A DNA stretch of 64,000 bases, taken from the NCBI GenBank assembly GCA_964627935.1, contig CAZVLB010000007.1, positions 124,001 to 188,000 on the forward strand. Reading direction: 5' to 3'. Below the pieces are notes generated by a model, which saw nothing but the letters and a program-made list of their open reading frames with translations, searched no databases and was not told the origin of the DNA. The position numbers and the translations under genes are program-made. Shown piece by piece: positions 53,627 to 62,484 of the stretch (position 1 is its first letter; every line of letters begins with the position of its first letter). The DNA comes from JAABVY01 sp964627935 (GTDB lineage: Bacteria > Zixibacteria > MSB-5A5 > JAABVY01).

Positions 53627-54621
53627 AAAAAGGACTGATACTCTTTCTGATATTGATCGGCACAGTTCTGATACTGGTCAATATCTACCTGTATAAATCG
53701 GTCAGCCCCTATGACCGGACGGTTTACCTGATGGTTCATGAAGGGGAATCATTGAGCAATATTATGGATCGTGCCGACAGCTTAAATCTTTCGCTTTCCG
53801 GTTTAGTGGCCAAAAGCTATATGCGTATCTACGGCGCGGATAAAAAAATCGTCCCGGGACGATATGCCGTCAAGGAGAACACCTCCCGTCTCGATCTTTT
53901 GAGACGAATCAAAAACGGTTCGATCGATTATGTCTGGATCACAATACCCGAAGGTTTGACTGTAAACAAGACGATTGAAATTCTGTCATTGAGAAGCGGC
54001 CGTCCGGCAATCGAATTTATTCGCCTGGCCAATGACCAGGCATTTCTGGCAAACCTGCCGCTTGCTCCTGATAACCTGGAGGGCTATCTTTTTCCGGAAA
54101 CATATAAGGTGCCCTATTTTGCAGAGCCCGAATACCTGATCCAGACCATCGTGGGCGAACTGGATAAATTCCTGACCGATGAAAGAATCGCCCGCGCCGG
54201 GGAGGCTGGATTCGATATAAATGAACTTCTGACATTCGCCTCATTGATCGAAGCCGAAACAGCTGACCCGGGTGAGATGCCGATCATATCATCTGTCTTC
54301 CACAACCGTCTCGACAGAAACATGAAACTGCAATGCGACCCGACCGTGATTTACGCCCTGGGCGGACTGGATCGTCCCCTTTATAGAAAAGATCTCAAGT
54401 ATGATTCCCCCTATAATACTTATGTCTATAAGGGTCTCCCTCCGGGTCCGATAAACTCTCCCGGCAAGGCCGCAATTATGGCTGCGCTTTATCCCGATGA
54501 TACCGATTATTTGTTCTTCGTGGCCGATATAACCGGGCAGCATATTTTCACTGAGACAAACGCTCAGCATAACCGTGCCAGAGAGGAGATCAAAAGAAAA
54601 CGCAGAATGTTTAATGACTGA
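53623..54621 (+). CDS. mltG: endolytic murein transglycosylase MltG
   Basis: 332 residues: one N-terminal membrane helix (LILFLILIGTVLILVNIYLY), a LysM-like region and the YceG catalytic domain with the Glu in LIEAETADPGEMPIISSVFHNRL, followed by LQCDPTVIYALG and YNTYVYKGLPPGPI. MltG cuts nascent glycan strands and sets their length. TTG start with GGAGG 8 bases upstream. The ruvX-mltG order is common in bacteria. Confidence 0.94.
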   Translation: MKKGLILFLILIGTVLILVNIYLYKSVSPYDRTVYLMVHEGESLSNIMDRADSLNLSLSGLVAKSYMRIYGADKKIVPGRYAVKENTSRLDLLRRIKNGSIDYVWITIPEGLTVNKTIEILSLRSGRPAIEFIRLANDQAFLANLPLAPDNLEGYLFPETYKVPYFAEPEYLIQTIVGELDKFLTDERIARAGEAGFDINELLTFASLIEAETADPGEMPIISSVFHNRLDRNMKLQCDPTVIYALGGLDRPLYRKDLKYDSPYNTYVYKGLPPGPINSPGKAAIMAALYPDDTDYLFFVADITGQHIFTETNAQHNRAREEIKRKRRMFND

Positions 54622-54708
54622 TTTCGTTTTTCCGTTTGATCTTCTTTTCTCCTTTTGAAAAAAATAAAAATCATCCTTTAAAAATAAGATAAGTTTTAGA
54701 GTTTTTTG

Positions 54709-54738
54709 TTGACTAGCTGTGAAGAAAAAAACTATTTT
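54709..54738 (+). promoter_or_regulatory. promoter of the H1-like gene
   Basis: TTGACT, 18 bases and TATTTT, about 55 bases before an ATG with GGAGGAGGG upstream. Confidence 0.55.
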
Positions 54739-54791
54739 GTTCGAAGATATAGAGAGAATCTATGCAATAAATAAATAAGGAGGAGGGTGTA

Positions 54792-55196
54792 ATGCCTGCC
54801 AAAAAGAAAACAGCAAAACGTAAAACTGCGGCCAAGAAAAAGCCGGCGGCAAAAAAGAAAGCAGCCAAGAAAAAAGTAGCGAAGAAAAAAACCGCTGCCA
54901 AGAAGAAACCGGCCGCTAAGAAAAAAGCTGCACCTAAGAAGAAAGTGAAGAAGGTCGCCAAGAAGGCTAAGAAGACAGCTAAAAAGGCAACCAAGAAGGC
55001 CAAAAAGACTACCAAGAAAGTTGCCAAGAAAGCCAAAAAGACCGCCAAGAAAGCAACCAAGAAAGCCAAAAAGACTACCAAGAAGGCAGTGAAGAAGGCC
55101 AAGAAGACCGCCAAAAAAGCGGCCAAGAAAACAACTCCGAAAAAGACAGCAAAAAAGAAAACAGGCACAAAAAAGAAAACTGCCAAGAAGAAATAA
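54792..55196 (+). CDS. histone H1-like lysine/alanine-rich DNA-binding protein
   Basis: 134 residues made almost only of Lys, Ala, Thr and a few Pro, Val and Arg (PAKKKTAKRKTAAKKKP at the start). This is the pattern of bacterial H1-like proteins such as Hc1/Hc2, AlgP and the tail of some HU proteins. It should bind DNA or RNA through charge, without a folded core. A 22-residue repeat is present in the second half. Ribosome site AGGAGGAGGG is strong. Tandem hairpins end the unit. Confidence 0.85.
   Translation: MPAKKKTAKRKTAAKKKPAAKKKAAKKKVAKKKTAAKKKPAAKKKAAPKKKVKKVAKKAKKTAKKATKKAKKTTKKVAKKAKKTAKKATKKAKKTTKKAVKKAKKTAKKAAKKTTPKKTAKKKTGTKKKTAKKK
54958..55112 (+). repeat. 66-base internal repeat in the H1-like gene
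   Basis: The block coding for KKATKKAKKTTKK returns exactly 66 bases (22 residues) later; for example CAAAAAGACTACCA begins at 55001 and again at 55067. The period spans at least two copies and fades into related K/A runs. Such direct repeats can change in number by slippage. Confidence 0.7.
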
Positions 55197-55232
55197 ATAA
55201 AGCGGTTTTGGTTTGCCGCTTTTACTACCGGG

Positions 55233-55266
55233 AAAGGCCGTCATTCTTGACGGCCTTTTCTTTTTT
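55233..55266 (+). terminator. intrinsic terminator after the H1-like gene
   Basis: AAGGCCGTCA and TGACGGCCTT form a perfect 10-bp stem with a 4-base loop, then TTCTTTTTT. A weaker hairpin (AAAGCGG / CCGCTTT, 55198-55222) precedes it. Confidence 0.92.
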
Positions 55267-55288
55267 GGTCAGGCGAATAGGAGTTAAC

Positions 55289-55316
55289 TTGACAATCACC
55301 ATTTAAAGTATAAATT
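55289..55316 (+). promoter_or_regulatory. promoter of the gatC-kds operon
   Basis: A perfect TTGACA, 16 bases and TAAATT (or TATAAA two bases earlier with a short spacer). It is about 25 bases before the gatC start. Confidence 0.5.
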
Positions 55317-55341
55317 CCCAGACGTTGACGGAGCTTATGAA

Positions 55342-55626
55342 ATGATCTCGATCGAACAGACAAAAAAGATTGCCGACCTGGCGCGCCTGGATCTTTCCGA
55401 TAGCGAGTTCGAAAGATTCCGCTCGGAGTTGAATCTGATCCTGGAATATTTCGACCGCCTGGGTTCGGCCACCTTGCCGCAACATGAAAACGGTCCGGAG
55501 AAAAAGGTTGTCAACCTCATGACCCTGCGCAAGGATATATTCTGTGATTCTCTCGCGCAGGAAGAGGCCCTTGCCAATGCTCCATCGACAATTGACGGAA
55601 TGTTCAAAGTACCGAAAGTGATCTGA
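55342..55626 (+). CDS. gatC: Asp-tRNA(Asn)/Glu-tRNA(Gln) amidotransferase subunit C
   Basis: 94 residues with the GatC pattern: ISIEQTKKIADLARLDLSDSEFERF, a central helix (LNLILEYFDRL) and the C-terminal FKVPKVI tail. GatC joins GatA and GatB, which amidate mischarged tRNA. Neither gatA nor gatB is adjacent, so the enzyme genes are split. GGAG lies 8 bases before the ATG. It leads the Kdo operon, with two bases between it and kdsB. Confidence 0.9.
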   Translation: MISIEQTKKIADLARLDLSDSEFERFRSELNLILEYFDRLGSATLPQHENGPEKKVVNLMTLRKDIFCDSLAQEEALANAPSTIDGMFKVPKVI

Positions 55627-55628
55627 AT

Positions 55629-56363
55629 TTGAAAGCCCTGGGAGTTATACCGGCACGCTACGACTCGAAAAGATTCCAGGGGAAAGCCCTCTTCAAAATC
55701 AAGGGTAAACCGCTGATCGAATGGGTTTACCTGAGCTGCAAAAAAAGCCGCACCCTGGACAAATTAATTATCGCCACCGATGACGAACGCATAGCCGAAG
55801 CCGCCCGGAATTTCGGTGCCGAGGTATTCATGTCCAAAAAAAGGCATCGCTGCGGAACAGAAAGGGTGGCCGAAGCCGCCGCCGATCGGAAATACCCGAT
55901 TGTGGTCAATATCCAGGGTGATGAGATGAATATCAGCACAAAGATTATTCGCAGGACAATAAAAAAGCTGGAATCCGAGCCAAAATCATGGGCCGCAACA
56001 GCCGCATTTCGGATCAGCGACTTTGAGCAGGTCAAAAATCCGGATTTGGTAAAAGTTATTGTTGATCGGTCGGGAAACGCCCTTTATTTTTCCCGCAGTG
56101 TAATTCCGTATAATGCTGATGAAGAAAAGAGGGCCCGGGAATTTTATGGCCATATCGGAATTTACGCTTTCAGAAACAGTTACCTGCAGAAATTTGCACG
56201 GCTGTCGCAGGGGCCCTTGGAGAAGGCAGAAAAACTCGAACAATTGAGAATCCTGGAACATGGCGGCAGGATAGTTATTTCAATTACCGGAGAGCAAACA
56301 ATAAGTATAAATAGACGTACCGATCTTAAATGGCTCAACAAAAACTTTGATATGGCGGGATAA
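55629..56363 (+). CDS. kdsB: CMP-Kdo synthetase
   Basis: 244 residues of the KdsB nucleotidyltransferase fold: VIPARYDSKRFQGKAL at the start, IATDDERI, CGTERVAEA, VVNIQGDE, FYGHIGIYAFR and PLEKAEKLEQLRILEHG in the expected order. It activates Kdo with CTP for lipid A core synthesis. Starts at TTG three bases after the gatC stop. VNIQGDEMNI has Met where KdsB usually has Pro. CTP synthase next door would supply its substrate. Confidence 0.93.
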   Translation: MKALGVIPARYDSKRFQGKALFKIKGKPLIEWVYLSCKKSRTLDKLIIATDDERIAEAARNFGAEVFMSKKRHRCGTERVAEAAADRKYPIVVNIQGDEMNISTKIIRRTIKKLESEPKSWAATAAFRISDFEQVKNPDLVKVIVDRSGNALYFSRSVIPYNADEEKRAREFYGHIGIYAFRNSYLQKFARLSQGPLEKAEKLEQLRILEHGGRIVISITGEQTISINRRTDLKWLNKNFDMAG

Positions 56364-56368
56364 ATTAG

Positions 56369-58048
56369 ATGGTCTCTGATAATCGCACAAAATATATCTT
56401 CGTAACCGGCGGTGTGGCCTCGGCCCTGGGCAAGGGTATCGCCTCAGCCTCACTCGGATTACTTCTCAAAAAACGCGGCCTGAAGGTCAATATCATGAAG
56501 CTCGATCCATATCTCAATGTCGATCCGGGCACCATGAACCCGTTTCAGCATGGTGAGGTATTCGTACTCGATGATGGTTCGGAAACCGATCTCGACCTGG
56601 GGCACTATGAGCGTTTTATCGACGAGAACCTGACTATCGACAATAATGTCACCTCCGGCAGTATCTACAATACAGTCATATCACGCGAAAGAAAAGGCGA
56701 CTACCTGGGCGCCACTGTACAGGTCATCCCGCATATTACCAATGAAATCAAGGATCGTATTCGCAAGCTGGGCAAGCTCAACGGCAAGGTCGACGTTATT
56801 ATTGTAGAGGTCGGCGGCACGGTGGGCGATATCGAGGGCCTGCCGTTTCTGGAGGCCATTCGTCAGATGGGTCTCGAGGAAGGTCCCGAAAATACACTCT
56901 ACATACATCTTACGCTGGTGCCGTATCTCGAATCGGCCGGTGAGATCAAAACCAAACCGACCCAGCACTCGGTCAAGGCCCTGCGTGAAATAGGTATTCA
57001 GCCCAATATACTGCTCTGCCGCACAGTCAAGGAGCTCAAGCCGGAAGTGAAGGAAAAGATCGGTTTGTTCTGTAATGTCTCTCCCACCGCTGTGATTCAG
57101 GCCATCGATGCGGATACCATCTACGAAGTGCCCCTATTATTACATGCCGAGGGTATGGATGACCTGGTAACCCAGCATCTGAAGCTGTTCTGCCGTCCGC
57201 CGGAACTCAAGGACTGGCAGAAAATGGTATCCAGAATCAAGAGCCCCAAGAATCATGTGCGCATCGCCATGTGCGGTAAATATGTCAAACTCAAGGACGC
57301 ATATAAATCGATTATCGAAGCTTTCACCCATGCCGGCGTAGAAAATGACACCGAGGTCGAACTGGTCTGGGTATCGTCGGAGAATATCAAGCAGCATGGC
57401 GCAGAATTGTATCTTAAGGGCATGGATGGCCTCTTGATCCCGGGCGGATTCGGCGAAAGAGGAATCGAGGGCAAAATCGAGGCGATCCGTTATGTACGCG
57501 AGAAGAAAATACCGTTTTTCGGGATTTGCCTGGGAATGCAATGCGCCGTGATTGCAATCGCCCGCGAGATTCCCGGCATGGATGACGCCAACAGCTTCGA
57601 ATTCGACCGCGAAACAGATCATCCGGTGATCCACATGATGCCGGATCAGGAAAATGTGACCGAGATGGGCGGCACCATGCGTCTGGGATCATATATCTGC
57701 AATATCACTAAAGACACAAAAACATATCAGGCTTACAAGAGCAAAAGCATTCAGGAACGTCACCGTCACCGCTACGAGTTCTACAACAAATACCGTGAAG
57801 TACTGCAGGAACAGGGTATGGTCATTGCCGGCCTGTCACCTGACAAACGGCTGGTTGAAATCATCGAGTGCAAGGATCATCCCTGGTTCGTCGGTGTCCA
57901 GTTCCATCCCGAGCTGAAATCACGGCCATCGCACGCACATCCGCTCTTCCGTGAATTTATCGCCGCCGCATTAAAACACGGCAAATCGAATTTTGATACG
58001 GATGAAAACGCTCCCATCTATGCCAGGGTCGATGAAGATAAGGATTGA
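56369..58048 (+). CDS. pyrG: CTP synthase
   Basis: 559 residues. The synthetase domain begins TKYIFVTGGVASALGKGI and has KLDPYLNVDPGTMNPFQHGE; the glutaminase domain has the nucleophile Cys in FFGICLGMQCAVIAIAR and the His-Pro-Glu triad end in FVGVQFHPELKSRP. It turns UTP to CTP, the nucleotide used by KdsB. Its end overlaps kdsA by 17 bases. Confidence 0.97.
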   Translation: MVSDNRTKYIFVTGGVASALGKGIASASLGLLLKKRGLKVNIMKLDPYLNVDPGTMNPFQHGEVFVLDDGSETDLDLGHYERFIDENLTIDNNVTSGSIYNTVISRERKGDYLGATVQVIPHITNEIKDRIRKLGKLNGKVDVIIVEVGGTVGDIEGLPFLEAIRQMGLEEGPENTLYIHLTLVPYLESAGEIKTKPTQHSVKALREIGIQPNILLCRTVKELKPEVKEKIGLFCNVSPTAVIQAIDADTIYEVPLLLHAEGMDDLVTQHLKLFCRPPELKDWQKMVSRIKSPKNHVRIAMCGKYVKLKDAYKSIIEAFTHAGVENDTEVELVWVSSENIKQHGAELYLKGMDGLLIPGGFGERGIEGKIEAIRYVREKKIPFFGICLGMQCAVIAIAREIPGMDDANSFEFDRETDHPVIHMMPDQENVTEMGGTMRLGSYICNITKDTKTYQAYKSKSIQERHRHRYEFYNKYREVLQEQGMVIAGLSPDKRLVEIIECKDHPWFVGVQFHPELKSRPSHAHPLFREFIAAALKHGKSNFDTDENAPIYARVDEDKD

Positions 58049-58838
58049 CGATTTCGAGATAGGCCGCGACTGCCCGTTGGTGATAATCGCCGGTCCCTGC
58101 GCGGTCGAATCTGAGGAAATCGCATTTCAGACAGCCGATAAGCTCAAGCAGCTTTCTGAAAAATACAGTTTCCCGCTTATCTATAAATCATCATTCAAAA
58201 AAGCCAACCGTACCTCGCATGATTCATTTACGACCATTGGAATCGACCAGGCGCTGGAAATCCTGCAAAAGGTCAAGGATAAATTCAATCTTCCAATCCT
58301 GACAGATATCCACAAGGAAGGGGAGGCCCACAAGGTGGCGCAGGTGGCGGATGTTTTGCAGATACCCGCTTTTTTGTGCCGTCAGACAGACTTAATTGAG
58401 GCGGCCGCAAAAACCGGCCGGGTCGTGAATATAAAGAAGGGCCAATTCATGGCGCCGGAAGATATGAAAAACGCGGCCGAAAAGGCGGTCAGCACCGGTA
58501 ATTCCAAACTTATGCTGACCGAGCGCGGGACAACATTCGGCTATCACAACCTGGTTGTCGATTTCAAGTCGCTGGTAATTATGCGCGATCTGGGCTATCC
58601 GGTCGTCTATGATGCCACCCATTCGGTGCAGCTTCCCAGCGGATCATCGGGGATTTCCGGTGGTCAGCCACAGTTTATCCTGCCCCTGGCAAGAGCGGCT
58701 GTAGCAGTGGGATGTGATGCGCTCTTTATTGAAACCCATCCCGAACCATCGAAGGCTCTTTCCGATGCTAAGAGCCAGCTTAAATTATCCGAATTCGAAG
58801 ACTTTATCAAAGCTATCAGGCAAATCAGGAAATCATAA
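58032..58838 (+). CDS. kdsA: 3-deoxy-8-phosphooctulonate synthase (Kdo-8-P synthase)
   Basis: 268 residues of the DAHP-synthase-like barrel: IIAGPCAVES, IYKSSFKKANRTS, LTDIHKEGEA, IPAFLCRQTDLIEAA, TERGTTFGYHNLVVD and the C-terminal FIETHPEPSKALSD. It joins PEP and arabinose-5-phosphate. The Cys in AGPCAVES sits where metal-type enzymes have a ligand (Asn in the non-metal class), so this may be the metal-dependent class. The frame is open from 57993, but the ATG at 58032 has AGGG upstream and matches family length. Confidence 0.94.
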   Translation: MKIRIDDFEIGRDCPLVIIAGPCAVESEEIAFQTADKLKQLSEKYSFPLIYKSSFKKANRTSHDSFTTIGIDQALEILQKVKDKFNLPILTDIHKEGEAHKVAQVADVLQIPAFLCRQTDLIEAAAKTGRVVNIKKGQFMAPEDMKNAAEKAVSTGNSKLMLTERGTTFGYHNLVVDFKSLVIMRDLGYPVVYDATHSVQLPSGSSGISGGQPQFILPLARAAVAVGCDALFIETHPEPSKALSDAKSQLKLSEFEDFIKAIRQIRKS

Positions 58839-58839
58839 A

Positions 58840-59367
58840 ATGGCAAAACTAAAACGCAGCGAGCTTTTAAAGAGGCTCAAGAAGGTCAAATGTTTGATTA
58901 TGGATGTTGACGGCGTCCTGACCGATGACAAGATTTATATCGGGCCGGACGGAAGCGAATTCAAGCGCTTCGATATCGGTGACGGCCTGGCGACATGGTT
59001 CGCGCGCAAAATCGGGCTGGAGCTGGCGGTAATATCATCCCGTTATTCCCCCGCCACGGACTCGCGCATGAAAGAACTGCGCATTAAACATACCTACCAG
59101 CAGCATGACAAAATGGCTTCCTACGAGGATTTGAAAAAGAAGACCGGCCTGAATGATAATCAGATCGCATTTATCGGCAATGATCTGCTTGATTTGCATC
59201 TGGCCCGCAAGGTCGGCATAGCTGTTTCGACTGCAAATGGTATTGCATCGCTGAAAAGAATTTGCCATTATACCACACGCAAATCCGGCGGCGAGGGTGC
59301 CGTGCGAGAATTGATCGAGTTGATCATGAAGGCCCATGGCTTGCGCGAGGAGGATATGCTCGAATGA
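58840..59367 (+). CDS. kdsC: Kdo-8-phosphate phosphatase (HAD family)
   Basis: 175 residues, family length. The HAD nucleophile motif is MDVDGVLTDDKIY; AVISSRYSPATDSRMKEL and IAFIGNDLLDLHLARKVG give the later motifs. Removes phosphate from Kdo-8-P. The ATG follows the kdsA stop by one base and the stop overlaps the kdsD start (ATGA). Confidence 0.93.
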   Translation: MAKLKRSELLKRLKKVKCLIMDVDGVLTDDKIYIGPDGSEFKRFDIGDGLATWFARKIGLELAVISSRYSPATDSRMKELRIKHTYQQHDKMASYEDLKKKTGLNDNQIAFIGNDLLDLHLARKVGIAVSTANGIASLKRICHYTTRKSGGEGAVRELIELIMKAHGLREEDMLE

Positions 59368-60323
59368 GCAGCGACCTGGCAAAAGATATAATCCGCAGAG
59401 AGGCCGAGGCAATCGCGGCCTTGGCCGATAAGCTGAATTCGCAATTCGAGAAAGCTGTAGAGGCGATCTACAACTGCCGCGGGCGGGTGATTGTTACCGG
59501 CATGGGCAAATCCGGGATTATCGGACGTAAAATTACGGCTACTTTCAACTCGACCGGAACCTCGGCGGTTTTTATGCACCCCTCCGAGGCGATTCACGGC
59601 GATATCGGTATAGTGCGTAAGGATGACCTGGTCCTGATTATTTCCAAGTCGGGTGATACCGATGAAATTTTTGAGCTGCTGATACCCTTTAAAAGACTGG
59701 GTGTGCCGGTCATTTCGATTCTGGGCAACACCAATTCGCAGATTGCCAATGCCTCCGATATCGTTCTCGATGCCTCGGTTGAACAGGAGGCGGAATCTTA
59801 TAATCTGGTGCCGACCTGCTCTACGACCGCGGCCCTCGTCATGGGCGATGCACTGGCTATTGTGCTATTGAAAATGCGTGATTTCTCGCCCGAGGATTTT
59901 GCCCGCTTGCATCCGGGCGGGTCACTTGGACGGCGGCTGCTTTTACGTGTTGATGATCTGATGCACAAAGGTGAGGAAATGCCCGCTGTCAGGCTGAATT
60001 CATCCATGCAGTATACCATCCTGGAAATGACCTCCAAAAGACTGGGCACTACACTCGTGCTCGATTTCGAGGGCAAACTGGCAGGGATTTTTACCGACGG
60101 CGACCTGCGGCGGCTGGTTGAAAAAAATGAGGAATTCATGAAAAAAACCGCCGGCGAAGTTATGACCAAAGGCCCCAAGACTGTCAAAAAGGAAACCCTG
60201 GCCGATGCGGCCTTAAGTATCATGGAAACTCATGCGATTACCGTCCTGCCGGTGGTCAATGATCCGGGCTTTCCGGAGGGGATACTGCATATTCATGATA
60301 TCCTGCGCAAAAAAATCGTCTGA
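59364..60323 (+). CDS. kdsD: arabinose-5-phosphate isomerase (SIS plus CBS pair)
   Basis: 319 residues. The SIS domain shows VIVTGMGKSGIIGRKI, MHPSEAIHGDIG and ISKSGDTDEI, and the family phrase ARLHPGGSLGRRLL; two CBS domains follow. Makes arabinose-5-phosphate from ribulose-5-phosphate for KdsA. GAGGAGG lies about 10 bases before the ATG. This completes an entire four-step Kdo activation block, with pyrG in the middle. Confidence 0.94.
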   Translation: MSSDLAKDIIRREAEAIAALADKLNSQFEKAVEAIYNCRGRVIVTGMGKSGIIGRKITATFNSTGTSAVFMHPSEAIHGDIGIVRKDDLVLIISKSGDTDEIFELLIPFKRLGVPVISILGNTNSQIANASDIVLDASVEQEAESYNLVPTCSTTAALVMGDALAIVLLKMRDFSPEDFARLHPGGSLGRRLLLRVDDLMHKGEEMPAVRLNSSMQYTILEMTSKRLGTTLVLDFEGKLAGIFTDGDLRRLVEKNEEFMKKTAGEVMTKGPKTVKKETLADAALSIMETHAITVLPVVNDPGFPEGILHIHDILRKKIV

Positions 60324-60388
60324 TCCAATCTTGCATTTTTATTGAACTTTTCCCGATATATCTATATAAAGGATTACAAGAGGTGATA

Positions 60389-60964
60389 ATGAAATCAAAT
60401 GCCATAAACATATTTGCCGCATTAATTCTACTGATAATCTCCTTTTTTATAGTTAATGCATGTTCAGGCGATCAGCCGGCCACATCGGATAAAGCCGACA
60501 AAAAACAGGCCCTCAAAGAACAGGTGCTCATGGATTCGCAGATCAAGCTTTCCGAAAAGGGCCGTACCGCCGCTGTCATAGATGCCAAATATATTGAAAA
60601 GAGATTCGGTCAGGAAACTACCAATGCGCGCGAAATCTATGCTACTTTTTATGATTCGGCCGGGCATGTGACCTCATGGCTTACGGCAGACTCGGGGATT
60701 GTCAACCAGGATAAAAACCAGATCAATGTTTACGGTGATGTGGTCGTGACCTCCAAAGACAGCGTCCGCCTCTATACCGATTCATTGAGCTGGGACCAGA
60801 AACTCAACAGCGTAGTCACCGATGATTACGTAGAGATCCATCGCGGCAAAAATATCCTGCGCGGCTATGGCCTGATCACCGACCGTTCATTGACAGAATA
60901 TACCATCAAGCGACAGATCACCGGTGAACTGGAAAAACTGCCCGGCGCCCGGGAAGAAGAATAA
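60389..60964 (+). CDS. lptC: LPS-transport protein LptC-like lipoprotein
   Basis: 191 residues. An N-terminal hydrophobic segment ends in a lipobox (VNAC), whereas E. coli LptC keeps a membrane helix. The rest is a beta-jellyroll (VTSWLTADSGIVNQDKNQINVYGDVVV, DSVRLYTDSLSWDQKLNSVVTDDYVEI). LptC passes LPS from LptBFG to LptA. AGAGG precedes the ATG at 60389 by 5 bases. It follows kdsD but no lptA follows it. Confidence 0.85.
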   Translation: MKSNAINIFAALILLIISFFIVNACSGDQPATSDKADKKQALKEQVLMDSQIKLSEKGRTAAVIDAKYIEKRFGQETTNAREIYATFYDSAGHVTSWLTADSGIVNQDKNQINVYGDVVVTSKDSVRLYTDSLSWDQKLNSVVTDDYVEIHRGKNILRGYGLITDRSLTEYTIKRQITGELEKLPGAREEE

Positions 60965-61015
60965 GCGTCCCCCCCGAATTAATTAATTGGAGAGTAAGGT
61001 TCGAGATTTTAAGCT

Positions 61016-61384
61016 CTACGGCTCAACTGTGATTAAGCCGGTCATGACTGCCGGATGAATTTCACAGCGATAGTTTGTCACCCCCGCCTGGGTGAATACT
61101 ACAGTGAACGTCTCACCGCTGTTCATATTGCCCGAATCAAATGATGATGTGCCGCTTGTCGATGTGGCGGTATGAATTATGGCATCATTATTAGTCCAGA
61201 CAATCGTATCACCCACATTGATCGTAACTTGATCCGGCACAAATGCGGTATTCTGCATGGATATATCCACACGATCAGCCGAACCATTGGCCGGCGGATT
61301 CGTGCCGTTATTGCTGTCACTGCTGCTGCGCGCAACTAAAAATATCGTTGCAACAAATAATAAAAGAATGGTAACCGCTTTCAT
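61016..61384 (-). CDS. plastocyanin-like cupredoxin, exported
   Basis: 122 residues. A hydrophobic signal (VTILLLFVATIFLVA) precedes a Ser/Asn-rich linker and a type 1 copper domain. The ligands are His in IIHTATS, Cys in NYRCEIHP, His in the same stretch, and Met in AVMTG. Likely a one-electron carrier. Where a lipobox Cys would be expected, the sequence reads LVARSSSD; Arg is coded CGC, one base from TGC. Inserted on the opposite strand between lptC and lptB. Confidence 0.88.
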   Translation of the reverse strand: MKAVTILLLFVATIFLVARSSSDSNNGTNPPANGSADRVDISMQNTAFVPDQVTINVGDTIVWTNNDAIIHTATSTSGTSSFDSGNMNSGETFTVVFTQAGVTNYRCEIHPAVMTGLITVEP

Positions 61385-61507
61385 ATTAGCCTGCCTTGAT
61401 TAGAGATTCTGAAGAATTAGATTCTAATAGTACAAAACAGGACTAATAATGTATGCGTTCCGAATTTCTCAATTTTTGGTAATGGGTCCGGGCGAATCTG
61501 GCAGGTC

Positions 61508-62332
61508 TCAGGAGTTGTTGTTGGGCTTGAACAGCTTCTCGGCTTTTTCGGCTGAGGTGATGATTCCGCGGATCATGGCGGAACTGAAACCGCGGTGTTC
61601 CATGTTATTGAGGCCGGCAATCGTGCATCCGCGGGGTGTTGTAACCCGGTCGATCTCTGTCTCCGGATGATTCTGGCGCATATTCAGAAGAGCGGCCGCG
61701 CCTTTGGCAGTTTGCGCCGACATTTTCAAAGCGTCATCGGCATCGAATCCGATCTCTATACCTCCCTGGCTGGCGGCCCTGATGGCCCGGAAAAAGAAGG
61801 CTATACCGCAGACGCATAGAGCGGTTGCCGGAATCATGAGCTCTTCGCGGATCACCAATGTCTGTCCCATCCGGGCAAACAGGCCTTCGGCAGTGATTAA
61901 TGCTTGCGAGTTATCATCATCACAGGCCAGACAGGTCATTGACTCGCATATCGCCACCGCCAGGTTGGGCATAATCCGCACCACTCCGATATCATCACCG
62001 CAAAGCCTGCAAATATGCTTGATTTCGGCACCGGAAACCGCTGATAAAAGTGTATGACGGCCCGTTTGGAGCAGATCGGCAATCTCCCGCAGGAGGGCCA
62101 TAAGCTCCTGCGGTTGAACGGCTATTATCAGGATATCGGCCTTTTCGACGGCCTCACGGTTAGCGGAAGTCAACAGACATCCGGCATTTTGAAATTCATC
62201 CAGCCTATCCAACCTGCGCCGTGTCAGGATCAGATTCTGCGGATTGCAGGCCGCTGATTTTATCAGCCCGCGAGCCATGGCCGATCCGATACTGCCGCAT
62301 CCCAGAATCGCTATTTTTTTGCTATCTGTCAT
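61508..62332 (-). CDS. proC: pyrroline-5-carboxylate reductase
   Basis: 274 residues. Rossmann start IAILGCGSIGSAMARGL; SAVSGAEI, VVRIMPNLAVAICESM and the C-terminal TTPRGCTIAGLNNMEHRGF match ProC, which makes proline from pyrroline-5-carboxylate using NAD(P)H. Several Cys in the centre are unusual but not diagnostic. It and the cupredoxin face away from the lpt genes. Confidence 0.9.
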   Translation of the reverse strand: MTDSKKIAILGCGSIGSAMARGLIKSAACNPQNLILTRRRLDRLDEFQNAGCLLTSANREAVEKADILIIAVQPQELMALLREIADLLQTGRHTLLSAVSGAEIKHICRLCGDDIGVVRIMPNLAVAICESMTCLACDDDNSQALITAEGLFARMGQTLVIREELMIPATALCVCGIAFFFRAIRAASQGGIEIGFDADDALKMSAQTAKGAAALLNMRQNHPETEIDRVTTPRGCTIAGLNNMEHRGFSSAMIRGIITSAEKAEKLFKPNNNS

Positions 62333-62456
62333 TTTTGCGAAACTGCTCCATCTGATTTTATTTACGGCATTTTGAAAAAAAGCTTGAATTGCCCGGTATA
62401 ATAAGTATGAAAACGATGATTATATTAATATTTCGGGCCCCGGGGGCAAACTTTGA

Positions 62457-62484
62457 TTGACACTATTCCAAAAATCAGTATATT
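62457..62484 (+). promoter_or_regulatory. promoter of lptB-rpoN
   Basis: A perfect TTGACA, 16 bases and TATATT, about 70 bases before the lptB start. It gives lptB and rpoN a promoter separate from lptC, as expected with two inverted genes between. Confidence 0.75.

Noticed and set aside
54713..55244. Long Phe/Leu/Ala-rich minus-strand frames over the H1-like gene
   Set aside because: They are the complement of Lys/Ala repeats, have no proper start signal and show only low-complexity hydrophobic runs.
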